Shown: piece after piece, positions 33,875-43,285 of the stretch
How positions within the stretch are numbered: the first letter of the stretch is position 1
Layout: every line of letters starts with the position of its first letter
Assembly: GCF_014269395.1 (NCBI RefSeq)
Contig: NZ_JACOGK010000017.1
Location: 1-60,855, forward strand
DNA: 60,855 nucleotides
From: Megasphaera hominis
GTDB lineage: Bacteria > Bacillota > Negativicutes > Veillonellales > Megasphaeraceae
Direction: 5' to 3'
Made by a program: the position numbers and the translations under genes
The notes under the pieces: generated by a model
What the model was told of the DNA's origin: nothing
Seen by the model: the letters and a program-made list of their open reading frames with translations, nothing else
Database searches by the model: none

Positions 33875-34969
33875 ATGTTCATGTATGAAATGCCGACACG
33901 GCTTTATTTTGGTAAAGACTGCATTGCCCAATCGGGGCAGGAACTATGCCGTTTAGGAAAAAAGGCGCTGCTCGTTACAGGCCGTCATTCGGCTAAGATC
34001 AACGGTTCCCAGAAGGCAATGACTGAGCATCTCGAAACGTTGGGAATTGCCTGGGTTTTATTCGATGAAGTAGAAAATAATCCTTCCATTGAAACGGTCC
34101 GCAAGGCAGCGGCGCTCGGCAAAGCAGAAGGCGTCGATTTCGTCATCGGCATCGGCGGCGGCTCGCCTATGGATGCGGCGAAGGTCATTGCCCTCTTGTG
34201 CACGAATGAGCTCGATGATGCAGCCCTCTTTACAGGGCCGTATGTCCGCCCCTTACCGATCGTGACTGTACCGACGACGTCCGGCACGGGCAGTGAAGTA
34301 ACGAAGGTGGGCGTTTTGACCAATCCGCATATTGGCACGAAGCAATCTGTCAATACGCCGCTTATATTCCCGGCTGTATCCTTTGCCGACCCGGCCTTTA
34401 CAGAAAGCGTAAACCCTGTCGTCACAGTAGATACGGCAATCGATGCCTTATCACATGCCATTGAAGGCTATATGTCAAAAAAAGCAACGCCTATGAGTGA
34501 TGTCTGGGCGGAAGAAGCGATGCGCTTCTTGGGCGTCCATTTGACAGAATTGGATGGGGCGTCCCTGTCCTATGCCGTACGGGAAGATTTGATGTATGGT
34601 GCCGTCTTGGCCGGTATGGTCATTGCCCAAACCGGGACGACGCTGGTACATGGTATGGGCTATCAGCTGACCTATTATAAGGGCCTGACCCACGGACGGG
34701 CCAATGGTATCCTTTTACCGCATTACATGTCGCTCATGGAAGAAACCATGGCAGACAAGGTGGAAAAGGTATGGGAAATTCTGGGGCTTTCGGGCCTCGC
34801 TGATTTTACGGCGTGTATTAAGAATCTCATGCCCGATACGGTATGCTTGACCGACGCGGAACTTGCCGAATATACGGCACTTACTATGCCTATGGGTGCC
34901 GTGACCAGTACGGCCTATGACGTAACAGAGGCCGTTGTAAAAGAGATGTACCAGTCCTTAGAACACTAA
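33875..34969 (+). CDS. Iron-containing alcohol dehydrogenase
   Basis: A 364-residue group III dehydrogenase. GIGGGSPMDAAK near 94-105 binds NAD(P); DALSHAIEGY (Asp, His) and VHGMGYQLTYYKGLTHG supply metal ligands. It likely reduces an aldehyde to alcohol, or the reverse, in fermentation. ATG at 33875 has AGGAGG upstream; a longer frame overlaps the previous gene and lacks a site. Third gene of the HdrB-like operon. Confidence 0.88.
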   Translation: MFMYEMPTRLYFGKDCIAQSGQELCRLGKKALLVTGRHSAKINGSQKAMTEHLETLGIAWVLFDEVENNPSIETVRKAAALGKAEGVDFVIGIGGGSPMDAAKVIALLCTNELDDAALFTGPYVRPLPIVTVPTTSGTGSEVTKVGVLTNPHIGTKQSVNTPLIFPAVSFADPAFTESVNPVVTVDTAIDALSHAIEGYMSKKATPMSDVWAEEAMRFLGVHLTELDGASLSYAVREDLMYGAVLAGMVIAQTGTTLVHGMGYQLTYYKGLTHGRANGILLPHYMSLMEETMADKVEKVWEILGLSGLADFTACIKNLMPDTVCLTDAELAEYTALTMPMGAVTSTAYDVTEAVVKEMYQSLEH

Positions 34970-34983
34970 TTACATAGCTTTTT

Positions 34984-35030
34984 TATTATAACCAGGTGCT
35001 AGTATCTATGCACCTGGTTATAATATTTTG
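34984..35030 (+). terminator. Terminator after the alcohol dehydrogenase gene
   Basis: TATTATAACCAGGTGC (34984-34999) and GCACCTGGTTATAATA (35010-35025), then TTTTG. Confidence 0.82.
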
Positions 35031-35151
35031 TTTATAATTGTGCAAAGGGATAGACAAATTGTCAAAAAAAGTATATAGTACAGAGTATGTGATGAAAAGT
35101 ACATAACGTGACTAAAACATTACAAATAATAATGAAATCTAAAACCTTTGC

Positions 35152-35178
35152 GCGTCTATAATAAGAAATTTAAGACGC
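35152..35178. repeat. Inverted repeat upstream of the acyl-CoA dehydrogenase promoter
   Basis: GCGTCT (35152-35157) and AGACGC (35173-35178), 15 bases apart. It lies about 60 bp upstream of the -10 and could be an operator. The rest of 35031-35220 is AT-rich and shows nothing else. Confidence 0.35.
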
Positions 35179-35214
35179 ATAATAAAAGTTTTATGTAAAT
35201 ATTTCGATAAAAAG

Positions 35215-35243
35215 TCTACAAATTTGTTATTATGTGATATAAT
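35215..35243 (+). promoter_or_regulatory. Promoter of the acyl-CoA dehydrogenase gene
   Basis: TCTACA (35215-35220), 17 bases, and extended -10 TGATATAAT (35235-35243). Confidence 0.65.
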
Positions 35244-35281
35244 GAACGTATATTAACGAAAGACGAGTGTTTGATTTCAGC

Positions 35282-35359
35282 AGTTGCCCCATGTTGGTAA
35301 CTGTATGATATATTAATAGCCCCTAATGGCATAGTCTATACTATACTATTTTGACTATG
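35282..35359 (+). promoter_or_regulatory. Two-hairpin leader of the acyl-CoA dehydrogenase gene
   Basis: The 5' UTR of about 135 bases holds AGTTGCC/GGTAACT (35282-35302) and CATAGTC/GACTATG (35330-35336 with 35353-35359). No T-tract follows, so these are likelier mRNA-stability or ligand-sensing elements than terminators. Confidence 0.4.
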
Positions 35360-35384
35360 ACTTTATCAAAAGGAGAGATGTAAA

Positions 35385-36548
35385 ATGGGTTATATTCTTA
35401 ACAAAGACCAGCAGGACCTCGTAGATTTGGCGAAAGACTTTGCACAGAAAAAGGTTGCTCCGTTCGTAGCTGAATTAGACCGTGCAGAAGTACCGGGCGA
35501 AAAATTGTATGAAATTTACAAAGAAGCTGTAGATATCGGCTTCTGCGGCCTCGAAATTCCGGAAGAATACGGCGGCATGGGTCAGGATTACTACACAGTA
35601 GCAGCTGTATACGAAGAACTCGCTAAAGTAGATGCTGGCTTTGCTACAGCCGTAGCAGCATCCGGCCTCGGCTTGAAACCGGTTCTGCAGCACGGCAACG
35701 ATGCTCAGAAACAGTTATATGCTGATAACCTGACAGGTGAAAAAGGCAGCGGTTTCTGCGCATTCTGCTTGACAGAACCTAACGCTGGTTCTGATGCTGC
35801 TGCAGGCACGACGGTTGCAGTTAAACAGGGCGATGAATATGTCATTAACGGCACGAAATGCTTCATCACAAACGGTGGTGTTGCTTCCGTATTCACAGTA
35901 TTCGCTATTACGGACAAGACAAAAGGCGTAAAAGGCATTTCCGCTTTCATCGTTGAAAAAGACCGCCCGGGCGTTTCCATTGGTAAAGAAGAAGACAAGA
36001 TGGGCATTCGTCTTTCCAACACGACAGAAGTTATCTTCCAGGACGTTCATATCCCGGCTGATCACCTGATCGGACAGGAAGGCAAAGGCTTCGTATATGC
36101 TATGCAGACACTGGACCTCGCTCGTCCGATGGTTGCATCTCTGGCTGTTGGTATTGCACAGCGCGCTCTTGATGAAGCTGTTAAATATGCTCATGAACGT
36201 GTTACATTCGGCAAACCGATCATCAAACATGAAGCTATTGCTTTCAAATTAGCTGATATGGATATTAAGACAGAAGTTGCTCGTTCCGCTATCATCAACT
36301 TCCTCAACACGTACTATGCAGAACCGAAACGCAACTATACACGTGAAGCTGCTATTGCTAAATGCTATGCTGGCGATATCTCCGTTGAAGTTGCTCTGGA
36401 CGCTGTTCAGATCCTCGGTGGTTTCGGCTACAGCCGTGAATATCCGGTAGAAAAACTCGTTCGTGATGCTAAGATCATGCAGATTTATGAAGGCACCAAC
36501 GAAGTACAGAGAATCGTTATCTCCGGTTTCCTCGCAGCTAAGAAATAA
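35385..36548 (+). CDS. Acyl-CoA dehydrogenase
   Basis: A 387-residue FAD flavoenzyme. CLTEPNAGSD (near 127-136) contacts flavin and substrate, FITNGG follows, and the catalytic Glu lies in IYEGTNEVQR near 367-376. These enzymes interconvert acyl-CoA and enoyl-CoA; in fermenters they often run as enoyl-CoA reductases. LARPMVAS replaces the common GRxxVAA in the substrate pocket, so chain specificity is open. Codon use is strikingly uniform, with many GCT, GCA and GTT codons compared with neighbours, indicating very high expression. No etfAB genes flank it. Confidence 0.9.
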   Translation: MGYILNKDQQDLVDLAKDFAQKKVAPFVAELDRAEVPGEKLYEIYKEAVDIGFCGLEIPEEYGGMGQDYYTVAAVYEELAKVDAGFATAVAASGLGLKPVLQHGNDAQKQLYADNLTGEKGSGFCAFCLTEPNAGSDAAAGTTVAVKQGDEYVINGTKCFITNGGVASVFTVFAITDKTKGVKGISAFIVEKDRPGVSIGKEEDKMGIRLSNTTEVIFQDVHIPADHLIGQEGKGFVYAMQTLDLARPMVASLAVGIAQRALDEAVKYAHERVTFGKPIIKHEAIAFKLADMDIKTEVARSAIINFLNTYYAEPKRNYTREAAIAKCYAGDISVEVALDAVQILGGFGYSREYPVEKLVRDAKIMQIYEGTNEVQRIVISGFLAAKK

Positions 36549-36565
36549 TTTCTCTAACGCATGCC

Positions 36566-36602
36566 TTAAACGGCCCCTTGCTTGCAAGGGGTCGTTTTTT
36601 GC
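36566..36602 (+). terminator. Terminator after the acyl-CoA dehydrogenase gene
   Basis: AACGGCCCCTTGC pairs with GCAAGGGGTCGTT (one G:T), followed by TTTTTT. Confidence 0.86.
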
Positions 36603-36649
36603 GGTGCAGCTGCTTCTTTTGCGCTTGCACCTGGTATTTGAAGCGCTAT

Positions 36650-36658
36650 CATGGTATA
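36650..36658 (+). promoter_or_regulatory. Extended -10 before the U32 gene
   Basis: TGG-TATAAT about 128 bp upstream of the start codon. Confidence 0.5.
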
Positions 36659-36696
36659 ATCAAAAGACGTGTATATTACATGTTTTTTCAGATAAC

Positions 36697-36749
36697 AAAG
36701 GGAACAGGAAAATCACGGGTATGGTGCCTGTGATTTTTTCTATCCCTTT
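36697..36749 (+). terminator. Attenuator-like hairpin in the U32 leader
   Basis: An inner stem AAAATCAC (36709-36716)/GTGATTTT (36730-36737), ending in TTTTTT, lies within an outer stem AAAGGGA (36697-36703)/TCCCTTT (36743-36749). The inner hairpin looks like an intrinsic terminator between promoter and gene. Confidence 0.55.
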
Positions 36750-36785
36750 CTTACGAGTTAAGTAAGGATATGTACAGGAGGTACT

Positions 36786-38984
36786 ATGGCAGAATTACTG
36801 GCCCCGGCTGGTTCTCTCGAAACGGTATTGACAGCTATTGATGCAGGTGCAGATGCTGTTTATTTTGGCGGCAAGAGCTTCAACGCCCGCAAGTTTGCAC
36901 ATAATTTGGCTGATGAAACAATGGCACAGGCCGTAGAAACAGCCCATTCTTTTGGTGTCAAAGTATATGTGACTGTCAATATCGTCATGGCAGATACAGA
37001 ATTAGACGAATTAAAAGGATATTTGCAGAAATTGGATGCCCTGCAGGTTGATGGGATTATTGTGCAGGACTTGGCCGTGGCCGCCCTGGCCCGGGAATGT
37101 GCCCCGAATTTGCCGCTCCACGGCAGCACGCAAATGACGGTTTCTGATCTGCACGGCGTTCGTTTCCTCGAAAAGCTGGGCTTCACACAGGTCGTCTTGG
37201 CGCGGGAACTGCCCCTTACGGAAATCCGCTATATTTGTGCCCATGCTAAAGCGGCTATTGAAGTCTTTATCCACGGTGCGTCCTGTATGGCCTATTCGGG
37301 ACAATGTCTCATGAGCAGTTTTATTGGTGGCCGTAGCGGTAACCGTGGCGCCTGTGCCCAGCCGTGCCGCTTGCCTTATCAGCTCTATGACGGTGAAAAA
37401 GCTGTTTCTCCGTCTGAACGGTATTTATTGAGCCTTAAGGATTTAAATGGCGCTGCCTATATCGATGACCTTCTTGATGCCGGTGTGGCGTCCTTAAAAG
37501 TAGAAGGCCGTATGAAGGGGGCTGCTTATGTTCGTGCTGTGACCCGGGCTTATCGGCTGCTCATTGACGGGCACTACCAGGCGCCGCGGCAACGGCAGGC
37601 GACACGGGAAGAAGCAGATCGCCTGCTGGCAGAAAGCTTCAATCGTACGTATCAGGATGACTTTTTAGGCGGCCACATCAGCCGCCATACTGTGACGGAA
37701 CAAACCTCCGGCAATCTAGTGCCCAAGGCTGCCGGCACGGATCCCGGGTTGACACGCCGCATTCCCCTGTATGCCCATATCGATACAACAGAAGCAAAGC
37801 AGCTGCGCCTGACCTTTTGGGATGAAGCCGGTCATACAGTGCAGGCTGTGGCAGACTATGTTGTGCAAAAGGCCTCGCACCGGCCGGCTACGCAGGCCTG
37901 GGCTGAAGCGCAGCTCTCCCGTCTGGGTGACAGCCTCTTTTCCCTAGTACAGGCTACGCTTTGGGATGAAACGTATATGATTCCTGCCAGCGTACTCAAT
38001 GACTTGCGGCGCCAGTGCTGCCATGCCTTGCAGAAGCAAATAACACAAAGCTACGCACGGCCTGCGGCAGGTAACCTGGCGGCCGCCCCACTGCGCGATG
38101 TGCCGGAACTGACACGGCCGGCCCGGCTGGAACTGACTGTGCGCTGTGACTCTCTCGACGGAGCAGAAGCAGCTATAACCAATGGCGCATCCCGCGTGAT
38201 TTACGGTGGTGAAACGTATACGCATAGCTTTACCCTGGGGGCTGATTGGGAGCGGCTGGCAGGTCTTGCTGACGCAGCCGGCATTCCCTTCTGGGTAGCC
38301 ACACCCCGTGTTTTTTGGCCCAGCCAGGCCACAGCCGTATTGACCGAAATCAAACAGGCTATGGCAGCCGGTGCAGCCGGTGTCTATGCCGGTTCTATGG
38401 GGATTTTTGACCTCCTCCAGGAAAACCATATCAGCCTGCCCGTAAGTGCAGACTGGTCGCTCAATATATTTAACCACCTTAGCGCCGGCCTTTATGCCGG
38501 ACTGGGCTGTCAGGAAGTGACCTTGTCACCGGAGCTGATGCTGCGGCAAATAAAGGACATCGTAAAACACCTTTCTGTTCCTGTTGAAGTGCTGGCTGAA
38601 GGGCGTATCGAAATGATGATTACAGAATACTGCCAGGCCGCTGCCTTATTGAGTAAGGAAGGCAAGACTCATTGCGGTGGTGCCTGCCGCAAACGGAATT
38701 TGTCTTTAAAAGATCGTCATGACGAGCATTTCCCTGTCGTTACAGACGAATTTTGCCGTAATCATATTCTTAACAACCGGGACCTCGATATGGCGCCGTA
38801 TGTGAAGGAACTGCGTCAGGCTGGTATCGCCCGCTTACGGATTGAAGGACGGGGCCGGACGCCGCACTGGATAGCAGAACAGGTACGCCGCTATGGCCGC
38901 CTCTGTGACGGTACGGAAACGATGCTGCTCACGAAGGAAGACAGGACCGTAACGCGGGGTCATTTCTTCCACGGCATTTTATAA
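36786..38984 (+). CDS. U32-family protein with DUF3656, RlhA-like
   Basis: A 732-residue protein. The N-terminal TIM-barrel (about 1-300) holds HGASCMAYSGQCLMSS and RSGNRGACAQPCR, the Cys-rich U32 signature. The known E. coli relative RlhA hydroxylates 23S rRNA C2501, and U32 proteins generally bind Fe-S and work on RNA or prephenate-derived cofactors rather than as proteases. The central DUF3656-type domain (about 320-420) and a second barrel-like half follow, ending with another Cys set CGGACRKRN near 632. Length matches the long RlhA class. mutS2 starts 22 bp downstream, probably in the same transcript. Confidence 0.88.
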   Translation: MAELLAPAGSLETVLTAIDAGADAVYFGGKSFNARKFAHNLADETMAQAVETAHSFGVKVYVTVNIVMADTELDELKGYLQKLDALQVDGIIVQDLAVAALARECAPNLPLHGSTQMTVSDLHGVRFLEKLGFTQVVLARELPLTEIRYICAHAKAAIEVFIHGASCMAYSGQCLMSSFIGGRSGNRGACAQPCRLPYQLYDGEKAVSPSERYLLSLKDLNGAAYIDDLLDAGVASLKVEGRMKGAAYVRAVTRAYRLLIDGHYQAPRQRQATREEADRLLAESFNRTYQDDFLGGHISRHTVTEQTSGNLVPKAAGTDPGLTRRIPLYAHIDTTEAKQLRLTFWDEAGHTVQAVADYVVQKASHRPATQAWAEAQLSRLGDSLFSLVQATLWDETYMIPASVLNDLRRQCCHALQKQITQSYARPAAGNLAAAPLRDVPELTRPARLELTVRCDSLDGAEAAITNGASRVIYGGETYTHSFTLGADWERLAGLADAAGIPFWVATPRVFWPSQATAVLTEIKQAMAAGAAGVYAGSMGIFDLLQENHISLPVSADWSLNIFNHLSAGLYAGLGCQEVTLSPELMLRQIKDIVKHLSVPVEVLAEGRIEMMITEYCQAAALLSKEGKTHCGGACRKRNLSLKDRHDEHFPVVTDEFCRNHILNNRDLDMAPYVKELRQAGIARLRIEGRGRTPHWIAEQVRRYGRLCDGTETMLLTKEDRTVTRGHFFHGIL

Positions 38985-39006
38985 AGAGAACAAGGAGCAA
39001 AGAGTA

Positions 39007-41373
39007 ATGAATAAACGTAGTATGCGGATTTTAGGGTTTTATCAGGTCCAGAATATGCTCGTACAATTGACACCGTCGCGGTTATCCAAGGAAATTGCCC
39101 GGCGCCTGCGGCCGAGCAGTGATGAAACGGAAATCCGTCAGATGCTGAACGATACGGAAGAAGCATACCTCTGCCTGCAGCGGGAAGTTTCTACGCCCTT
39201 TGGCGGCATCACGGATATTCGTCCGGCCCTGGAAAAGGCTAAACGGGAAGTAACCCTTGACGGGCAGGAATGTGTCGATATTTGGAATAATATGGAACGC
39301 TACAGTGCGGTACAGGCTTATTTTGCAGACCGGAAGGACCTCTATCCCCACTTGTATGAACAGGCCCAGAGTATTGGCGAGTTTTCTTTCCTCAGCCATA
39401 AGATGGCCCAGGTTTTTGACCAGAACCATCAAATACGCGACAATGCCTCACCAGAGCTGCTGCGCCTGCGCAACCGGATTATGGAGCTCGAACGGCAGAC
39501 GAAGCGGTACATGCAGAGCGTTCTCCAGAGTAAAGAATATCAGAAATATTTTCAGGACGTCCTCATTACGATTCGTAACAACCGCTACGTCATTCCCGTC
39601 AAGCAGGAGTACCGCCATGCTTTTCCCGGCATTGTCCATGATACATCGGCCAGTGGCTCGACGCTCTATATTGAACCTATGGCCATCGTTAATGCCAATA
39701 ATGACCTGCAGGCAGCCCGTATTGGCGAAACGCGGGAAATCGAAAAGATCTTCCGCCGTCTGACTACGCAGGTGCGGGAAAAATATACGGATCTCTATGA
39801 GAGCACCCTGTGTACGGGACAGCTGGAATTTATCTTTGCCAAGGCTCAGCTGGCACAGCAGATGAAAGCCTGCCGGCCGGATATATCGAAGAGCGGACTG
39901 GTACGGCTGCTGCAAGCCCGTCATCCGCTCATCGACCCGAAGGTTGTCGTGCCGAACACGATCGTCCTGGGTGGCGACTACCGCATTCTCCTCATTACAG
40001 GCTCGAACACGGGGGGCAAGACGGTCTCTATGAAAACGCTGGGCCTTCTGGTTCTCATGCATCAGGCCGGCCTCTTTTTGCCTGTAACGGAAGGATCGGA
40101 ATTGCCCGTATTCCGCGATGTTCTGGCTGATATTGGCGATGAACAGAATATTTCCCAAAATCTCAGTACGTTTTCAGGTCACATGAAGCAGCTCATTTAT
40201 ATCATCAAGCACTGCTCGGCTAACGATCTGATCCTGGCAGACGAATTGGGCTCCGGTACCGATCCGGCAGAAGGCAGTGCCATTGCCATTGCCATTTTGG
40301 AGGAGCTGTACCAAAAAGGGGCTTATGTCATGGTGACAACCCATTACAACGACCTGAAAAACTATGCCTATCGTACGGAAGGCATAGAAAATGCCCACGT
40401 TGAGTTTGATGTGGAAACGCTCAAACCGACGTATAAACTGCGCATCGGCTCAGCTGGCAGCTCTCATGCTTTCAGTATCAGTGAACGTTTGGGCATGCCC
40501 AAGAATGTCCTTGAAAAGGCACGAGACCTGCGTAGCAAAGCACAGGACGTGAATATGGAAGCTATCCTGACGAAGCTTAACAACCAGGTTAAGCAAGTGG
40601 ACGAAGAACAGGCGGAATTGGAAAAACGCCTGCAGGAAACACGGCGCCTGGAAGACGAGCTGCGCAAGGAAAACGAAAAAGTCAGGGAAAAACGGCAGGA
40701 TATCATCGACTCGAGCCGCCGTGAAGCCGTCGATCTCAAGCGGGGCCTGCGGCTCGAAGCAGAAAAGATCATCCGCGAATTAAAGGAACAGACGAAGGAA
40801 AAGCTGACGGAAAAAGAACGGACTAAGGCTATCGAACAGGCCCGCCGTGCCATTCAGCAGATTTCCTTGCCGGAAGCACAGGTGGAAAAGCGGGATCCCG
40901 TCGATCTGGCCCGCTTAAAAGCAGGCCAGCAGGTGTACGTCAATTCCTTGTCCGGCCTGGGGACGGTGACGGAAATCAACTGTAAGAAACTGACTGTTTC
41001 CGTACGGGGCATGACGGTCCGCGTCAAGGCCTCGGATATTAGCGCTCCCTACTTATCGGAAATCAAGCAGGAAAAGCAGGCCGAAAAGAAAGAAGCTACT
41101 CGTTCGTCATACCGGCCCATCCGTACCGGCGCCGTAGCAACGGAAGTCAACGTCATCGGTATGACCGGTGCCGAAGCCATGCCGGTGGTTGAACGCTTCC
41201 TTGACCAGGCCTTGGCGGCCGGCTTCAGCCCTGTCCGCATCATCCATGGTAAGGGAAGCGGTGCCCTGCGTAAGGCCATCCATGCCTTTTTGGACCGCCA
41301 GCCCTTTGTTACGTCGTACCGCCTGGATGATGCGCAAAACGGCGGCGACGGTGTTACGTTAGTATATTTCTAA
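39007..41373 (+). CDS. mutS2: MutS2 ATPase/endonuclease
   Basis: A 788-residue MutS2. The ATPase region has the Walker A GSNTGGKTVS near 337-346 and DELGSGTDPAEG near 413-424. A long coiled coil (about 515-625) and a C-terminal Smr domain with IHGKGSGAL (about 744-752) follow. The protein lacks the mismatch-reading domain of MutS. It acts on recombination intermediates and collided ribosomes in Firmicutes. It shares a transcript with the U32 gene. Confidence 0.95.
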   Translation: MNKRSMRILGFYQVQNMLVQLTPSRLSKEIARRLRPSSDETEIRQMLNDTEEAYLCLQREVSTPFGGITDIRPALEKAKREVTLDGQECVDIWNNMERYSAVQAYFADRKDLYPHLYEQAQSIGEFSFLSHKMAQVFDQNHQIRDNASPELLRLRNRIMELERQTKRYMQSVLQSKEYQKYFQDVLITIRNNRYVIPVKQEYRHAFPGIVHDTSASGSTLYIEPMAIVNANNDLQAARIGETREIEKIFRRLTTQVREKYTDLYESTLCTGQLEFIFAKAQLAQQMKACRPDISKSGLVRLLQARHPLIDPKVVVPNTIVLGGDYRILLITGSNTGGKTVSMKTLGLLVLMHQAGLFLPVTEGSELPVFRDVLADIGDEQNISQNLSTFSGHMKQLIYIIKHCSANDLILADELGSGTDPAEGSAIAIAILEELYQKGAYVMVTTHYNDLKNYAYRTEGIENAHVEFDVETLKPTYKLRIGSAGSSHAFSISERLGMPKNVLEKARDLRSKAQDVNMEAILTKLNNQVKQVDEEQAELEKRLQETRRLEDELRKENEKVREKRQDIIDSSRREAVDLKRGLRLEAEKIIRELKEQTKEKLTEKERTKAIEQARRAIQQISLPEAQVEKRDPVDLARLKAGQQVYVNSLSGLGTVTEINCKKLTVSVRGMTVRVKASDISAPYLSEIKQEKQAEKKEATRSSYRPIRTGAVATEVNVIGMTGAEAMPVVERFLDQALAAGFSPVRIIHGKGSGALRKAIHAFLDRQPFVTSYRLDDAQNGGDGVTLVYF

Positions 41374-41383
41374 ACCTTGTTTA

Positions 41384-41417
41384 CAAAAAAACGCTGCCTG
41401 TTAAGGCAGCGTTTTTT
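41384..41417. terminator. Bidirectional terminator
   Basis: AAAAAACGCTGCC and GGCAGCGTTTTTT with a six-base loop separate the convergent mutS2 and flavodoxin-like genes. Confidence 0.9.
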
Positions 41418-41439
41418 GTAAAACAGTACTATTTTCCCC

Positions 41440-42015
41440 TTATTCGCTTGTAATCTGACGGGCAAATTCCCGGGCGTGCTCTGCTTTATTTTCATCCATA
41501 AAGACCGTCTTATAGCCCAAGTGGCGTTCCGTAAACATGGAAAGGTATGTGAGCTTTGAGTGCTTACAGTAGCGTTTGATGCCTTCTTCAAAGAGGTCAG
41601 CCCCTTTTTCCGGCTTGTAGCCGCAGGTGACGAAAAGGGCCAGCTTCTTGCCGGCCCAAAGGGCCGGACCGACGTCATCGCCGTAATATTTGTTGAAGCC
41701 GTAGACGAAGCGGTCCAGGACATTTTTCATAGGCCCCGTACAGTACCACGAATAAATGGGCGTAGCCAGGACCAGCAGGTCTGCTGCCAGGACGTCTTCG
41801 GCAATGGGCGCCAGGTCGTCGTGGCGCACGCAGGCAAAGTGCTGCCAATCCTTTTGACAGGCCCGGCAGGCGTAGCACGGGTCGATTTTCTTTTCGTATA
41901 AATAGTGCAGGGTATACGTATGGCCCAGCGTTTGCAGCTCGTCACAGAAAGGTTCCAGACATTGGGCCGTGTTACCATGTTTGCGGGGACTGCCCATGAG
42001 AATCGTGATCTTCAT
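41440..42015 (-). CDS. Flavodoxin-like NAD(P)H-dependent FMN reductase
   Basis: A 191-residue iron-sulfur flavoprotein-type oxidoreductase. GSPRKHGNTA at residues 8-17 is the FMN phosphate loop and CYACRACQKD near 47-56 carries a CxxCxxC-like cluster of Cys typical of the Isf group. TPIYSWYCTGPMKNVLDR is the conserved middle part. It may reduce flavins, quinones or disulfides. Last of a minus-strand operon, 8 bp after the sirtuin gene. Confidence 0.88.
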   Translation of the reverse strand: MKITILMGSPRKHGNTAQCLEPFCDELQTLGHTYTLHYLYEKKIDPCYACRACQKDWQHFACVRHDDLAPIAEDVLAADLLVLATPIYSWYCTGPMKNVLDRFVYGFNKYYGDDVGPALWAGKKLALFVTCGYKPEKGADLFEEGIKRYCKHSKLTYLSMFTERHLGYKTVFMDENKAEHAREFARQITSE

Positions 42016-42023
42016 AGAGCCTC

Positions 42024-42746
42024 CTAAAGCGTGATTTTGGCGAATACCTGGCCGATCGGTTCGTGCAGGACCAGATCTGCCCGGCTATCCATATCAGTGG
42101 ACGATTTGTTGATGAGGACCAGCTTGTGGCCGTGATAATAATTGATTAGACCGGCTGCCGGATAGACAACGAGGCTCGTGCCACCGATGATCAGCATATC
42201 TGCGTGGCTGATGTAGTAGAGCGCCTGCTGGACTGTATCGTTATCAAGGCCTTCTTCGTAGAGGACGACGTCCGGCTTGATCGTGCCGCCACAATCGTCA
42301 CAGTGGGGAATACCCGTTGAATTTTTGATGTATTCTGCCGAAAAGAGCTTGTGGCAATGCTGACAGTAGTTACGATGTACGCTGCCGTGCAGCTCCAGGA
42401 CATTTTTACTGCCGGCTTTTTGATGGAGGCCGTCAATATTTTGGGTGACGATGGCTTTTAATTTGCCGGCCTGTTCCAGCTCGGCCAGTTTGATGTGGGC
42501 CATGTTGGGCTGGGCGTCTAAGGCCAGCATCTTGTCCCGGTAGAAACGGTAAAATTCATCCATATGTTGTTCGTAAAAGGTGTGGCTGAGCATCGTTTCC
42601 GGCGGATATTTGTAATGCTGATGATAGAGGCCGTCTGTGCTGCGGAAATCGGGAATACCACTTTCCGTAGAGACGCCGGCACCACCGAAGAAAACGATGT
42701 TGTCTGAGTGTTTTACGAGATCGAGAAATGTATCTATGTCTGCCAT
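42024..42746 (-). CDS. cobB: NAD-dependent protein deacylase, SIR2 family
   Basis: A 240-residue sirtuin. GAGVSTESGIPDFR (about 23-36) binds NAD, TQNIDGLHQKAGS has the QNID catalytic region, HGS the catalytic His, and CQHC with CDDC form the zinc site (about 125-152). It removes acyl groups from lysines, for example on acetyl-CoA synthetase. ATG at 42746 chosen since AAAGGAGC precedes it; the frame opens six codons earlier without a site. Confidence 0.93.
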   Translation of the reverse strand: MADIDTFLDLVKHSDNIVFFGGAGVSTESGIPDFRSTDGLYHQHYKYPPETMLSHTFYEQHMDEFYRFYRDKMLALDAQPNMAHIKLAELEQAGKLKAIVTQNIDGLHQKAGSKNVLELHGSVHRNYCQHCHKLFSAEYIKNSTGIPHCDDCGGTIKPDVVLYEEGLDNDTVQQALYYISHADMLIIGGTSLVVYPAAGLINYYHGHKLVLINKSSTDMDSRADLVLHEPIGQVFAKITL

Positions 42747-42793
42747 GTTACCAGCTCCTTTCAACTGCAGGCGTGATGCGGCATAGGTGCCGC

Positions 42794-43285
42794 CTATGAT
42801 AAAGCAAAGGTCGTGTTGAGGAGGTCTATGCCACTCTTGGTACGGAAAATTTTATCGCGGAAGGTAGTGATGGCCTTCTTGTCGAGACTGTCCTCGTAGG
42901 CATTAACCAGGAAATCGGCTTCTAACAGAATCTGGTAATCGGCACCGTCGACACTGGTATACGTATGATGATGGGCTATGAGCCAGCATACGCGTTCTGT
43001 CAAGGCTGGCGGGCACTGCATCTGGTCGAGAATCTCTTTGGCAATGGCCGGGCCCTCCAGTTCCTGATACTTGCCGGAAGGACTGCCGTATTTTTCTTCT
43101 GCTGCGTGAATGCCAATATCGTGCAGAACGGCGGCTACAGTGAGAATTTCCTGCGTTTCTGCCGGCAGTTGTTCCAGACGGCCAATGAGGTCGGCATAGG
43201 TATAGACCTTAAGGAAGTGCTGGATGCGCCGGGCATCGCCGCGATCATAGGCGACGGCCCGTTGTATGAGCTGAGGGATGTTCAT
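42794..43285 (-). CDS. HD-domain phosphohydrolase
   Basis: A 163-residue cytosolic protein. AVLHDIGIH near 52-60 is the HD motif and HHH near 102-104 adds metal ligands. Substrates are usually nucleotides or phosphoester second messengers; none can be named. First gene of the operon with cobB and the flavodoxin-like gene. Confidence 0.85.
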   Translation of the reverse strand: MNIPQLIQRAVAYDRGDARRIQHFLKVYTYADLIGRLEQLPAETQEILTVAAVLHDIGIHAAEEKYGSPSGKYQELEGPAIAKEILDQMQCPPALTERVCWLIAHHHTYTSVDGADYQILLEADFLVNAYEDSLDKKAITTFRDKIFRTKSGIDLLNTTFALS

